DNA from: Methylobacterium tardum
Lineage (GTDB): Bacteria; Pseudomonadota; Alphaproteobacteria; Rhizobiales; Beijerinckiaceae
Reading direction: 5' to 3'
Length of the DNA: 64,000 nucleotides
Assembly (NCBI RefSeq): GCF_023546765.1
Contig: NZ_CP097484.1
Coordinates: forward strand, 6,444,001 to 6,508,000
Under the pieces are notes generated by a model. That model saw only the letters and a list, made by a program, of their open reading frames with translations, was not told where the DNA came from and ran no database searches. Position 1 is the first letter of the stretch; each line of letters begins with the position of its first letter. The position numbers and the translations under genes were made by a program. Below are positions 7,801-16,447 of this stretch, in pieces.

Positions 7801-9905
7801 CAAGCCCGGCGTCCGCCCAGCAGCACGGAGCCCGAGATCGGCCGCCCCAGCGTCTCCGAGGTGCCGACGAGGTCGATCAGGTCGCTCTGGCGCGTCGTGC
7901 CGTTACAGGCGACCAGGAGCAGCCTGTCCGCTGCGGCCGCCAAGGGGCCGAGCCGCAAGTTCTCGGTGAGCACGCCGCCGTCGATGATCACCAGCTCGAA
8001 CCGGCCCTTCACGCCCGCGATGAAGCGCTCGATGTTGGCCTGGGTGAGCGCGTCGCGGATCGGTTTCTGAGTGTCGCCGAGGCCGATCCGGCGGACCCCG
8101 GATTTCGGATCTGTCTGCGTGACCGCGTTGAGGCTCTGCTCGCTGCGCAGCACGTCGAGAAGGCCGCCCGTGCCGGACCCGTCCGCGCGCAGATCCGCGT
8201 CCACGAGCAGCACCCGGTCCCCGCGCCCGACCGCGACCGACGCAAGCAGCCGGATGACGGCCCGGCGCTGCGCGTCATCCGCCTTGCCGGACGTCACGAG
8301 CAGCGCCAGCGAGGGTGCGCGGCTCCCCGATGTCGCCGCGAGATGGTCGAGGGTGAAGCCCGCGGCCGCCGCGTTGGCGCGGCTCGGCCGGGCGCCCGGC
8401 AGCACGGAGACGACCGGCGCGTTCGAGAGCCTCTCGAGCTGGCGCGAGGAGAGAACGGTCGGCGCGAGGTACTCCCGCGTCAGCGCGAGGCCCGCGCCGA
8501 GGCCAAGTCCGCCCGCGAGCGCTGCGGCGACCAGGATCAGCCGGGGCGGCCAGCTCGGATCCTGCGGCGGCCGGGCCGCCGTGATGATCCGGGCGTTGGA
8601 GCTGTCGATGCTGGTCTGCTCCTTGATCTCGCGGGCCCGGACCAGAAAGTTGTTGTAGACCGAGCGCGCCGCCTCGACCTCGCGCTCCAGTTCGCGCAGC
8701 TGCACGGACGACTGGGCGGTCACCGCCGATTGCCGCTGCAGCTTTTCCAGCTCGGCCGTCAGCGTCCGCTCATTGGCCTGGGCGCGCTGGGCCTCGGTCT
8801 CGGCGGCGCCCGCGATGCGATTGAGTTCCGCGTCGATCAGCCGACGGACGTCCTGCATCTGCGTGCGCACGGCGGCGATGAAGGGGTGGCGCTCCCCCAG
8901 ATTGGTGCGCAGATCCGCCTCCTTGGCGGCGAGTTCGGCATACTGGCCGCGCAGGCGATCGATCGCGGAGGACTGGACCGCCTCCGGCATCGCGCCGGAC
9001 CCGACCGGCTGTCCGCGGGCGCTGCGAATGCCCTGCAGGCGCGCCTTCGCCTCCGCCGTCCGGGCCTGGGCGGCCACGAGCCGGGTATTCAGATCGGTCA
9101 GCTGCTGCTCGTTCACCAAGCGGCCGCTCGAGGCGATCAACCCGTTGCGGGCCTTGTAATCCTCGAGCTTCTTGTCGGCGACGTTGACCGCCTTGCGCAG
9201 CTCATCGAGCCGGCCCCGCAGGTCGCCCGCCGCGCGCCTTGCGGCATCGGATCGGGCATCCGTCTGGTCCGCCAGGTAGGCGTTCGCGATGGCGTTGACG
9301 ATGCGGGCCGAGAGGTCCGGGTCCGTCGTCGTGACGACGACGTCGATCACGAAAACCTTGTCGGCGCGCTTCACCGCGAGGCGCCGCCGCAGCTGGTCGA
9401 GCGCGCGGCCGCGCGGATCGACATGCCGCTCCGCCTTGGGACCGGTGATCATCTCCCGCAGGGCGGCGAGGGCCTTGAGCACGGGATTGTCCTGAGGCAC
9501 CCCGAAACCGGGCTCCTTCTCCAGGCCGGCCTGCGCGACGGCGCGTCCGAGGACCGCGTCCGACTCGATCACCCGCACTTGGCTCTCGACCTGCGCGATG
9601 CCGCCGTCCGGAGAGAGCGCGCCCGGATTGACGTCGTTGGACACGACCTGCCGGTCGCGGGGATCGATCAGGATCTGGGCCGCGGCGGTGTAGAGGGACG
9701 GGGTGATCAGGGCGTAGGCCAGGACCAGCAGGCCGAGCAGCAAGGCCGTCCCGAAGACGAGCCGTTTGCGGCGCCACAGGATGCGCCAGAGGTCTCCGAA
9801 CTCGGCCGTGGTCTCCGGCTGGCTGGGGCTCGGCCGCTCGGGATAACCGGGCTGCACGGGGGTGAGCCAGGTTGCGACAGCGATATTAGGGTCGATCCGT
9901 GCCAC
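7800..9905 (-). CDS. GumC/Wzc-family polysaccharide co-polymerase with degenerate BY-kinase domain
   Basis: 701 residues in the order Wzz domain (two membrane segments, roughly 50-70 and 450-475, flanking a periplasmic coiled-coil region), then a C-terminal BY-kinase-like domain from about 530. It should control chain length and export of the polymer. In the kinase part the Walker A' (VLLVDADLR) and Walker B-like (ELVIIDGG) strands persist, but the Walker A loop (normally PGEGKST) reads KADDAQRR, and there is no tyrosine cluster at the C-terminus. ATP binding and autophosphorylation are therefore doubtful. First gene of the unit that continues into the polymerase-like gene. Confidence 0.85.
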   Translation of the reverse strand: MARIDPNIAVATWLTPVQPGYPERPSPSQPETTAEFGDLWRILWRRKRLVFGTALLLGLLVLAYALITPSLYTAAAQILIDPRDRQVVSNDVNPGALSPDGGIAQVESQVRVIESDAVLGRAVAQAGLEKEPGFGVPQDNPVLKALAALREMITGPKAERHVDPRGRALDQLRRRLAVKRADKVFVIDVVVTTTDPDLSARIVNAIANAYLADQTDARSDAARRAAGDLRGRLDELRKAVNVADKKLEDYKARNGLIASSGRLVNEQQLTDLNTRLVAAQARTAEAKARLQGIRSARGQPVGSGAMPEAVQSSAIDRLRGQYAELAAKEADLRTNLGERHPFIAAVRTQMQDVRRLIDAELNRIAGAAETEAQRAQANERTLTAELEKLQRQSAVTAQSSVQLRELEREVEAARSVYNNFLVRAREIKEQTSIDSSNARIITAARPPQDPSWPPRLILVAAALAGGLGLGAGLALTREYLAPTVLSSRQLERLSNAPVVSVLPGARPSRANAAAAGFTLDHLAATSGSRAPSLALLVTSGKADDAQRRAVIRLLASVAVGRGDRVLLVDADLRADGSGTGGLLDVLRSEQSLNAVTQTDPKSGVRRIGLGDTQKPIRDALTQANIERFIAGVKGRFELVIIDGGVLTENLRLGPLAAAADRLLLVACNGTTRQSDLIDLVGTSETLGRPISGSVLLGGRRA

Positions 9906-10166
9906 GATCGGTCACCGTCGTCTCAATCCAGGTCAGTCCCACCCGGGTGACATGCCCTGCTGCAAGAGTCGCGCGGGCTTCTGACAAGCCGTGATAACTG
10001 CGATCGGTCGAGCGAGAAACGCTGATTACTGGAACGTTGGTAAACGCTCTTCACAGGTTTGAGCGCCCTTTCGCGATCTTATCGTTCTCGATACGGCTGA
10101 CGGGATATAGCGTTGCCTGGTCCACGGAGCGACGGATCATCGCGCTGGGCCGGAACGCGAACGCCG

Positions 10167-11666
10167 ATGCATGTGAGAGTTCGCCTCGACGGGACGCGAC
10201 CGCGCCGGTGGCAGGCTGCGCTGCTGCGGCGGATCTCAGACATCCCCGGAATCCTGAGCGTGAGCGTCGACGACGCGCCCGGGCCTGGGGCATGGCCGAC
10301 CAGCGCCGATTTGCTCTTCCGGCTCGAGGCCCTGGTCCATGGCCTGCAGCCGCTCGGATCGGCGCCCCTTCCGCTACACGAACTCGACCGGTGGCGTCAC
10401 CGCGACACGGCAGCCGATCTCGTGATCGACCTGTGCGGCGACGTCCCGCCCGGTCCTGCGACCTGGCAGCTGGCCTATGACGGCGCGCCGGGCGAGGCGG
10501 CGCTGCTCGCCTCTCTGCTCGCCCACGCCGTTCCGCGTGCCACGCTGGCGGCGGACGGCCGGATCATCGCCGAGAGCCGTCTCGGCGCCGACCGGCCGGG
10601 CGTCGTGCTCCCGAGCTTCGACGATGCGCTGGCCCGCACGGTGACGGTGATCACCGCGGCCCTTTGCGACCGGATCGCGGGGCGCGCGGCCGCGCCGGCC
10701 GGCTCGGCCGAGCCGGAGGCTCGATCCGGCGGCCTGACGCTGCCGGTTTTCGGCAGGCAGGCCGGGCGGATGCTCGCCGGCGCGCTCGTCCACCGGCTCT
10801 ACCGCCTCTGCTACAACGCCCCGCACTGGCGTTGCGGATGGCGGCGCCTCGTGGGACCCGACCTGATTGATCTCGGGCGGCTGCCCGACTCGGGCTGGAC
10901 CGTGCTGCCGGACGACGGCCGCCGTTTCTACGCCGATCCGTTCCCGATCGCCGTCGCCGGAACGACGCACCTCTTCGTCGAGGATTTTCCGCACGCGACT
11001 GGAAAGGCGATCATCTCGGTGGTCCGCTTCGGTCCGGACGGTCCCGAGGGCGCGCCCGTCCCGGTTCTGGAGGAGCCCCACCACCTCTCGTATCCGTTTG
11101 TTTTCGAACGCGAGGGTTCGGTCTGGATGGTGCCGGAAAGCTCGGCGGCCGGCACGGTCGACCTGTATCGCGCGACGCGCTTTCCCGGCGGCTGGGTCAA
11201 GGAGACGACGCTTCTGTCCGGCGTGGTCGCGAGCGATGCGACCCTGGTCGAGCATGGGGGGCGCTGGTGGATCTTCGCCACCGTGCGCGACGCCGAGCGC
11301 GACGCGCCGGCCGGTGCGGGCTCCTTCCACGACGCCCTCTACCTCTGGTCCGCACCAGACTTCCGGGGGCCCTACACGCCGCATCCGTCCAATCCGGTGC
11401 TGGTCGATCCCGCGCTCGCGCGTCCGGCCGGGCGCATCGTCCTGCGCGGCGGACATCTGATCCGCCCGATCCAGGATTGCGCCGCCGGCTACGGCCGCGC
11501 CCTGGCGCTGGCGCGGATCGACCGGCTCGACGGCGACGGCTTCGCGCAGACCGTCCTCGCCCGGATTCCGCCGGGCCCAGGCTGGCCGGGCAGCCGCCTG
11601 CATACCCTGAACGCCGGCGGCGGCATCGAATGCATCGACGGTGCCGCTCGCGCGCGGCGCTTCTGA
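10167..11666 (+). CDS. GINT1-like (glucosamine inositolphosphorylceramide transferase N-domain) protein, probable polysaccharide transferase
   Basis: 499 residues from ATG 10167 (the frame opens at 10113). The N-terminal ~200 residues look like a Rossmann-like domain related to formyltransferase N-domains. From about 270 comes a repeated beta pattern with RRFYADPFPIAVAGTTHLFV, HHLSYPFVF, VWMVPESSAAGTVDLYRA and GRWWIFAT, which is the five-bladed propeller seen in the bacterial relatives of plant GINT1. Such proteins occur in capsule and exopolysaccharide loci and may transfer a sugar. This is family-level inference; the enzymatic activity is unproven. It is divergent from the GumC gene, sharing a 260-bp regulatory gap. 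Confidence 0.55.
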   Translation: MHVRVRLDGTRPRRWQAALLRRISDIPGILSVSVDDAPGPGAWPTSADLLFRLEALVHGLQPLGSAPLPLHELDRWRHRDTAADLVIDLCGDVPPGPATWQLAYDGAPGEAALLASLLAHAVPRATLAADGRIIAESRLGADRPGVVLPSFDDALARTVTVITAALCDRIAGRAAAPAGSAEPEARSGGLTLPVFGRQAGRMLAGALVHRLYRLCYNAPHWRCGWRRLVGPDLIDLGRLPDSGWTVLPDDGRRFYADPFPIAVAGTTHLFVEDFPHATGKAIISVVRFGPDGPEGAPVPVLEEPHHLSYPFVFEREGSVWMVPESSAAGTVDLYRATRFPGGWVKETTLLSGVVASDATLVEHGGRWWIFATVRDAERDAPAGAGSFHDALYLWSAPDFRGPYTPHPSNPVLVDPALARPAGRIVLRGGHLIRPIQDCAAGYGRALALARIDRLDGDGFAQTVLARIPPGPGWPGSRLHTLNAGGGIECIDGAARARRF

Positions 11667-11720
11667 CGCCGTCTCGTTCCTGATCCCGGATGCGGCGGGG
11701 AACCGATTTTTAGCCGGCAT

Positions 11721-11880
11721 GGCCCTGGCGGTTGGCCGCCCGGACAGCTACATGTCGGTGGCGGGGCTGCAGAGTTCGTCAGGAGCACTATCCCCGGGGC
11801 CTTATCGACTCCCTCGGGAGCTGTCCCTGGCCTCGTCCCTGGACTTGGCCAACACGGCGCCCACCTACGCTGTAGGTTTC
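11721..11880 (+). ncRNA. ssrS: 6S RNA-like regulator of RNA polymerase
   Basis: The gap upstream of the 5-formyltetrahydrofolate cyclo-ligase gene folds like a 6S RNA. A closing stem pairs GTTGGCC (11731-11737) with GGCCAAC (11847-11853). A distal arm pairs around TCCCCGGGG and CCCTCGGGAG (11791-11820), leaving a large internal bubble that would mimic an open promoter. A short hairpin ACCTAC/GTAGGT (11863-11877) followed by TTTC marks the 3' end. The ssrS to ygfA order is widely conserved in proteobacteria, which is the main reason for the call. Boundaries are approximate. Confidence 0.7.
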
Positions 11881-11906
11881 CCGGGATCGATCCTCCAACG
11901 GCTCAC

Positions 11907-12518
11907 GTGGCTCCGCACCCGACTTCTCCTGATTCCGAATCCCCCGACGTGGCGCGCAAGGCGGAACTCCGGCGCGCTGCCCTTGCGGCGCGCGACGCGC
12001 TCGACCCGGCCGCGCGACAGGCCGCCTCGGCGGTGATCGCCCGGGCGCTGCTCGCGCTGCCCGAACTCACCGAGGCCCGCCTGGTCGGGGCCTTCTGGCC
12101 GATCCGCAGCGAGGTGGATCCGCGTCCCGCCGCCGAGGGCCTGCTCGCCCGCGGACAGGCCGTGGCGCTGCCTCATGTGACGCCGGAGGGCCTCGTCTTC
12201 CGGGAGTGGCGCCTGGGCGAGGCCCTGGTCGCCGGCAGCTTCGGCCTGAGCGAGCCGGATCCCGCGCTGCCCCCCGTCGATCCCGACGCCCTGATCGTGC
12301 CCCTCGCGGCCTTCGACCGGACCGGTCAGCGCATCGGCTACGGTCGCGGCTACTACGATGGCGCGATCACGCGACTGTCGCGCCATCGGCCGATCCTGAC
12401 CGTCGGGATCGGGTTCGCCGCCCAGGAGGTCGCGGACGTGCCCGCCGAGCCGCACGACCGGCCGCTGCATTTCGTGATCACGGAAGCGGAGGTCATCCGT
12501 TTCGACAGGACGGCCTGA
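11907..12518 (+). CDS. 5-formyltetrahydrofolate cyclo-ligase
   Basis: 203 residues of the 5-FCL family, which converts 5-formyl-THF to 5,10-methenyl-THF with ATP in the cytoplasm. Seen in the sequence: the N-terminal KAELRRAALAARDAL helix that carries substrate-binding basic residues, the PxxxxEVDPRP region, and the diagnostic C-terminal motif RIGYGRGYYD around residue 145, followed by DRPLHFVITE. The ORF begins at GTG 11907; a GTG at 11949 (VARKAELRR) is an equally plausible start. It sits just after the 6S-like RNA and 3 bp before the phosphoesterase gene, forming an operon. Confidence 0.93.
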   Translation: MAPHPTSPDSESPDVARKAELRRAALAARDALDPAARQAASAVIARALLALPELTEARLVGAFWPIRSEVDPRPAAEGLLARGQAVALPHVTPEGLVFREWRLGEALVAGSFGLSEPDPALPPVDPDALIVPLAAFDRTGQRIGYGRGYYDGAITRLSRHRPILTVGIGFAAQEVADVPAEPHDRPLHFVITEAEVIRFDRTA

Positions 12519-12521
12519 CCC

Positions 12522-13340
12522 ATGCGCCTGCTCTTCCTCGGCGATGTCGTCGGCCGCTCGGGCCGCCATGTGGTCTGCGAGCGCCTGCCGCGCCTGCGCG
12601 AGCGCTGGCGCCTCGACTGCGTGGTGGTCAACGGCGAGAACGCGGCCGGCGGCTTCGGCATCTCCGAGACGATCTGCGACGAGCTGATCCAGGCCGGCGC
12701 CGACGCCGTGACGCTCGGCAACCACAGCTTCGACCAGCGCGAGGCCCTGGTGTTCATCGCCCGACAGCCCCGGCTGGTGCGCCCGGCCAACTACCCGCCC
12801 GGCACGCCCGGCCGCGGGGCGACGGTCATCGAGACGCAGGCGGGCGCGCGCGTCCTCGTGGTCAACGTCATGGGCCGGGTCTTCCTCGACGCGATGGACG
12901 ATCCCTTCGCCGCGGTCGAGCGCGAGCTCACCGCCTGCCCCCTCGGCGCGGCGGCCGACGCCGTGGTGGTCGACGTCCACGCGGAGGCGACCAGCGAGAA
13001 GCAGGCCTTCGGCCATTACCTCGACGGCCGCGCGAGCCTCGTGGTCGGGACCCACACCCATACCCCCACCGCCGACCACCGGATCCTGCCCGGCGGCACG
13101 GCCTACATGTCGGATGCCGGCATGTGCGGCGATTACGACTCGGTCATCGGCATGCAGAAGGACGAGCCGATCCGCCGCATGATCCAGAAGACGCCGGGAT
13201 CCCGCTGGGAGGTCGCCGTCGGCGAGGGGACGCTCTGCGGGATCGCCGTCGAGACCGACGCGCGCGGCCTCGCCACCCGGGTCGCGGCCCTGCGCCTCGG
13301 GCCGAATCTCGAGGAGAGTGCGCCGCACTTCTGGGATTAG
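12522..13340 (+). CDS. TIGR00282/YmdB-family metallophosphoesterase
   Basis: 272 residues, the usual length for the YmdB family, members of which hydrolyse 2',3'-cyclic nucleotides and affect biofilm and RNA turnover in Bacillus. Metal ligands of the calcineurin-like fold are in place: FLGDVVG (Asp8), NGENAAGG (Asn), LGNHSFDQ (Asn-His), VDVHAE and GTHTHTPTAD. YMSDAGMCGDYDSVIGM is the family-specific C-terminal block. Starts 3 bp after the cyclo-ligase stop, so it is co-transcribed. Biological role in this group is unknown. Confidence 0.9.
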   Translation: MRLLFLGDVVGRSGRHVVCERLPRLRERWRLDCVVVNGENAAGGFGISETICDELIQAGADAVTLGNHSFDQREALVFIARQPRLVRPANYPPGTPGRGATVIETQAGARVLVVNVMGRVFLDAMDDPFAAVERELTACPLGAAADAVVVDVHAEATSEKQAFGHYLDGRASLVVGTHTHTPTADHRILPGGTAYMSDAGMCGDYDSVIGMQKDEPIRRMIQKTPGSRWEVAVGEGTLCGIAVETDARGLATRVAALRLGPNLEESAPHFWD

Positions 13341-13440
13341 CGTGTCCTTTGCGTGACTTGATCGCGTGCAGGCCTGCCCCCACAGTGGCCGCGACGGGCG
13401 CCACCGGCGACCGCATCTCGAGATTAGGCTAAAGCGATCG

Positions 13441-14415
13441 ATGGCCGCCCGCGATACCGGCGAAGTCAAGAGAGAGCCGCTGGCACGGCCCGGGATCTAT
13501 CTCGGGCGGATGCTGATCTTTTTGATCCTCGTCGGCTTCCTAGCCTTCATCTTGTTCAAGCAGATCACGCCGGCCTTCCTGGCCAATCCCGGACTCAACG
13601 GGCTTATCCTCGGCGTGCTGCTGATCGCGGTGCTGATCGCCTTCGGCCAGGTCATCCGGCTGTTCCGCGAGACCAGCTACGTCAACGCCGTGGCGCGCGG
13701 CGCCCAGGCCAAGCAGCCGCCGGCGCTCCTGGCCCCCATGGCGCCGATGATCGCGGCCCGGGCCGCCGGGACGACCCTTCCGGGGACCGCCGGCTATCTC
13801 GACACGATCGCGGTGCGCCTCGGCGAGGGCCGCGAGATGCTGCGCTACATCGCCGGCATCCTGATCCTGCTCGGCCTGCTCGGCACGTTCTGGGGCCTCA
13901 TCGACACGCTCTCGGCGGTGGGCGGTGTGATCAAGGGGATGCGCGGCGGCGGCGATGCCGGGGTGATGTTCGGCGAGCTGAAATCCGGTCTGGCCGTGCC
14001 GCTGTCGGGGATCGGCCTCGCCTTCTCGGCCTCATTGTTCGGCCTCGCCTCCTCGCTGATCACCGGCTTCCTGGAACTGCAGGCGGGCCAGGCCCATGCC
14101 CGGTTCCACAACGAATTGCAGGACTGGCTGATGTCCGGCGAGACGGCCGCCGAGGCGGGGGTCGTGGTGGCCCGGCCGGCCGCGGGCACGCAGGAGCTGA
14201 AGGACGCGATCGACCGCCTGAGCGCATTGGTGGCCGAGGGCGGGGGCAGCCGCGCCGCCACGCTCGCCATGACCAACCTCGCCGAGGGCATTCAGGGCCT
14301 CGTCCAGCACATGCGCGCCGAGCAGCAGATGATCCGCGACTGGGTCGAGGCGCAGGCGAGCCGTGAGCGCGAGCTGAAGCAGGCGCTCGACCGGCTCGGC
14401 CGGGAGCGGGTGTAG
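13441..14415 (+). CDS. MotA/TolQ/ExbB-type proton-channel protein (non-flagellar)
   Basis: 324 residues from ATG 13441 (the open frame reaches a GTG at 13366). Four hydrophobic segments are visible: MLIFLILVGFLAFILF, LILGVLLIAVLIAFG, YIAGILILLGLLGTFWGLI and the long LAVPLSGIGLAFSASLFGLA stretch, the last two resembling the ion-channel helices of MotA and ExbB. A cytoplasmic C-terminal part is helical. It is followed by a MotB-like gene with a one-base overlap (TAGTG), so the two form a channel pair. No flagellar genes adjoin, so the energised process is probably in the envelope rather than in motility. Confidence 0.75.
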   Translation: MAARDTGEVKREPLARPGIYLGRMLIFLILVGFLAFILFKQITPAFLANPGLNGLILGVLLIAVLIAFGQVIRLFRETSYVNAVARGAQAKQPPALLAPMAPMIAARAAGTTLPGTAGYLDTIAVRLGEGREMLRYIAGILILLGLLGTFWGLIDTLSAVGGVIKGMRGGGDAGVMFGELKSGLAVPLSGIGLAFSASLFGLASSLITGFLELQAGQAHARFHNELQDWLMSGETAAEAGVVVARPAAGTQELKDAIDRLSALVAEGGGSRAATLAMTNLAEGIQGLVQHMRAEQQMIRDWVEAQASRERELKQALDRLGRERV

Positions 14416-15428
14416 TGGCCTCCACGGCGACCCGCACGCGGCGCACGCTCAATGTCTGGCCCGGCTACGTCGACGCGCTGGCGACGCTGCTGCTGTCAGT
14501 GGTGTTCCTGCTCACGATCTTCGTCGTCGGTCAGTTTTTCCTGTCTCAGGAACTCACCGGCCGGGACGAGACGCTGGTTAGACTCAACCGGCAGATCGCC
14601 GACCTGACCGATCTCCTCGCCCTGGAGCGCTCGAACCGGCGCAGCCAGGAGGACGAGGCCCGCAATCTCCGCACGACGCTCGCCGGCGTCGAGGCCGAAC
14701 GCGACGAGGCCAAGTCCCAGGCCGAGGCTGCGACGGTCAGCCAGGGCGCGGCGGGTGCCCTCGACAAGCAGCTCGAGGCCGAGCGGGGCGCGACCAAGCG
14801 GGCGCTCTCGCAGGTGGATCTGCTCAACGAGCAGATCAGCGCCATGCGCCGCCAGCTCGCCGCCCTGGAGGACGCCCTCGCGGCCTCCGAGAGCCGTGAC
14901 CGGGAATCCCAGGCGCGCATCGCCGAGCTCGGCAGCCGGCTGAACGTCGCGTTGGCCCAGAAGGTCCAGGAACTCGCCCGGTACCGGTCGGACTTCTTCG
15001 GACGCCTGCGCCAGATCCTCGGCAACCGCCCGGATATTCGCGTGGTCGGCGACCGCTTCGTGCTGCAATCCGAGGTGCTGTTCCCCGCCGGTTCCGCGAC
15101 CCTGAAGCCCGAGGCCGGCCCTGAGCTGGACCGCATCGCCGGCGCTATCGCGGACCTCGCCAAGCAGATCCCGGCGGATCTGCCCTGGGTGCTGCGGGTC
15201 GACGGCCATACCGATGCCCGGCCGATCAACACGTCGCAATTCCCGTCCAACTGGGCACTCTCGGCTGCCCGCGCCATCGCGGTTGTGCAGTATCTGGCCG
15301 GGAAGGGGACCCCCGCCCAGCATCTCCTGGCCGGCGCCTTCGGCGAGTTCCAGCCGCTCGATGCCGGCACCACCGAAGAGGCCTACGCCCGCAACCGTCG
15401 GATCGAGATGAAGCTCACGGAGCGCTGA
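14415..15428 (+). CDS. MotB-like OmpA-domain stator partner with long coiled coil
   Basis: 337 residues starting with GTG 14415. After a short basic N-terminus comes one membrane helix with YVDALATLLL (Asp20), the position of the proton-carrying aspartate in MotB. Residues about 45-190 are heptad-rich coiled coil (ALERSNRRSQEDEARNLR onwards). The last ~130 residues are an OmpA/MotB peptidoglycan-binding domain: LRVDGHTDARPI, WALSAARAIAVVQYL and ARNRRIEMKL. Co-translated with the MotA-like channel. Gene pairs of this build are commonly annotated as flagellar stator or peptidoglycan-binding protein in Hyphomicrobiales, but their function is not settled. Confidence 0.82.
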   Translation: MASTATRTRRTLNVWPGYVDALATLLLSVVFLLTIFVVGQFFLSQELTGRDETLVRLNRQIADLTDLLALERSNRRSQEDEARNLRTTLAGVEAERDEAKSQAEAATVSQGAAGALDKQLEAERGATKRALSQVDLLNEQISAMRRQLAALEDALAASESRDRESQARIAELGSRLNVALAQKVQELARYRSDFFGRLRQILGNRPDIRVVGDRFVLQSEVLFPAGSATLKPEAGPELDRIAGAIADLAKQIPADLPWVLRVDGHTDARPINTSQFPSNWALSAARAIAVVQYLAGKGTPAQHLLAGAFGEFQPLDAGTTEEAYARNRRIEMKLTER

Positions 15429-15962
15429 AGCCGTTTCTGGGCCACCCTGAAACGATCGATGACGGGACGCTGATGGCGGGCCGGGGTTGGGGCATCTCCC
15501 CGCGGCCTCATCCTGAGGCGCCGGAGCGCAGCGGAGGCCTCCAGCCAGCCGCGCGGTCCCTGGAGCCCTCCTTCGAGGACCGCTGACGCGGGCACCTCAG
15601 AATGAGGGCAAGGATGGGGGAAGAGCCGGTCGTCGCGGCTCGCCCGTACGCTCCTTGCCCGCTCAGCGTGTCGCAAGGCCGAAGCTGGCGACTCGCGCCG
15701 CCACTTGATCTCATGGGTTGGCCCAATCGCATGTTTCTGAAAATCGGCAGATAGTATTTTTCTGGCCAATCTATTCTGGCGAGAATAAATCTCTTGCACA
15801 ATCTGGCCTGTTCTTGCGCGCGATGCGCAGAGCGTGCCGAATCGCTACAAATTAGACTAGAAAAAATCTGGGGCATCGGCGCTCCGCCAGCGCCCATGAG
15901 AAATTAACTCTGCGTTATCCTTGATGCTGCAGGGTGCGGGCGATCCGAGGAGGGTGGGATCG
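15429..15962. other. Gene-free stretch with palindromic repeat and AT-richer tract
   Basis: No credible gene. The first half carries the palindromic repeat listed separately. The second half (about 15715-15880) is strikingly AT-rich for this genome, with AGTATTTTTCTGG, AGAATAAATC and ACAAATTAGACTAGAAAAAA, and lies upstream of the chemoreceptor-tip gene. It may hold that gene's promoter or be acquired DNA. Confidence 0.6.
15507..15606. repeat. Intergenic palindromic repeat (REP-like)
   Basis: The ends are near-perfect inverted copies: CTCATCCTGAGGCG at 15507-15520 and CACCTCAGAATGAG at 15593-15606 (inverse CTCATTCTGAGGTG). The ~100-bp body can pair further (GGAGGCCT, GGTCC, GAGGACC). Elements with these ends are common in intergenic regions of rhizobial-type alphaproteobacteria; that is from general knowledge, as no second copy is in this window. 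Confidence 0.65.
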
Positions 15963-16430
15963 ATGTCGAATCGCAACGTATCAATGCGCCCCGACGGGCG
16001 AACGGCGCCCGAACTCTCCGGGACGACGCCTTTCGAGACGGCCACGATGGAATGTGGTCCTGAGGAAGCCGTCGCGCAGGCCGAAGCCGTCGCGGCGGCC
16101 ATGCGGGTTTTCGAGGACGGGTTGATCCGCCTGCGGGCGGTCGAGGCGGCGGCCGCTCCCGCCCATGACATGTCGGCGGGCGAGGACGTGACCGGCCTGC
16201 TGGCCGCGATCGCCGGACAGACCGGCCTGATGGCCCTCCGAGCCTCGATCGCGGCGGCCCGAGACGGCGAGGCCGGGCGCGGCTTCGCGGCCGCCGCCGC
16301 GGAGGTGAAGGATCTGGCCGGGCAGATGGCCAGGGCCACGGACACGCTGGTGTCGCAGGTCGGCCGGATTCAGGCCGCGGCCCAGCGGTCGCACGACAAG
16401 GCCGATGCGATGCGGCGCGCGCGCGCCTGA
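15963..16430 (+). CDS. Stand-alone methyl-accepting-chemotaxis signalling-tip protein
   Basis: 155 residues from ATG 15963, which follows a good GGAGGG ribosome site; an upstream in-frame ATG at 15921 lacks one. Residues about 75-125 match the conserved hairpin tip of chemoreceptors: [20 protein letters not shown], then [19 protein letters not shown] (family pattern IAxQTNLLALNAAIEAARAGExGRGFAVVA). There is no membrane segment, HAMP, or sensing domain, and the length is too short for a full signalling bundle. It could be a cytoplasmic receptor fragment that interacts with CheA/CheW or a decoy. Alternative: remnant of a larger receptor. Confidence 0.7.
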   Translation: MSNRNVSMRPDGRTAPELSGTTPFETATMECGPEEAVAQAEAVAAAMRVFEDGLIRLRAVEAAAAPAHDMSAGEDVTGLLAAIAGQTGLMALRASIAAARDGEAGRGFAAAAAEVKDLAGQMARATDTLVSQVGRIQAAAQRSHDKADAMRRARA

Positions 16431-16447
16431 AGGCCTTGAGGGCGGCC

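Noticed and set aside
11865..13469. 534-codon minus frame over the cyclo-ligase and phosphoesterase
   Set aside because: Shadow of two conserved plus-strand genes.
13441..15428. Complete Zorya defence system
   Set aside because: Only A- and B-like components exist; no ZorC/ZorD/ZorE helicase or nuclease genes follow.
15429..15962. CRISPR array
   Set aside because: One palindrome only, no regular spacers or cas genes.
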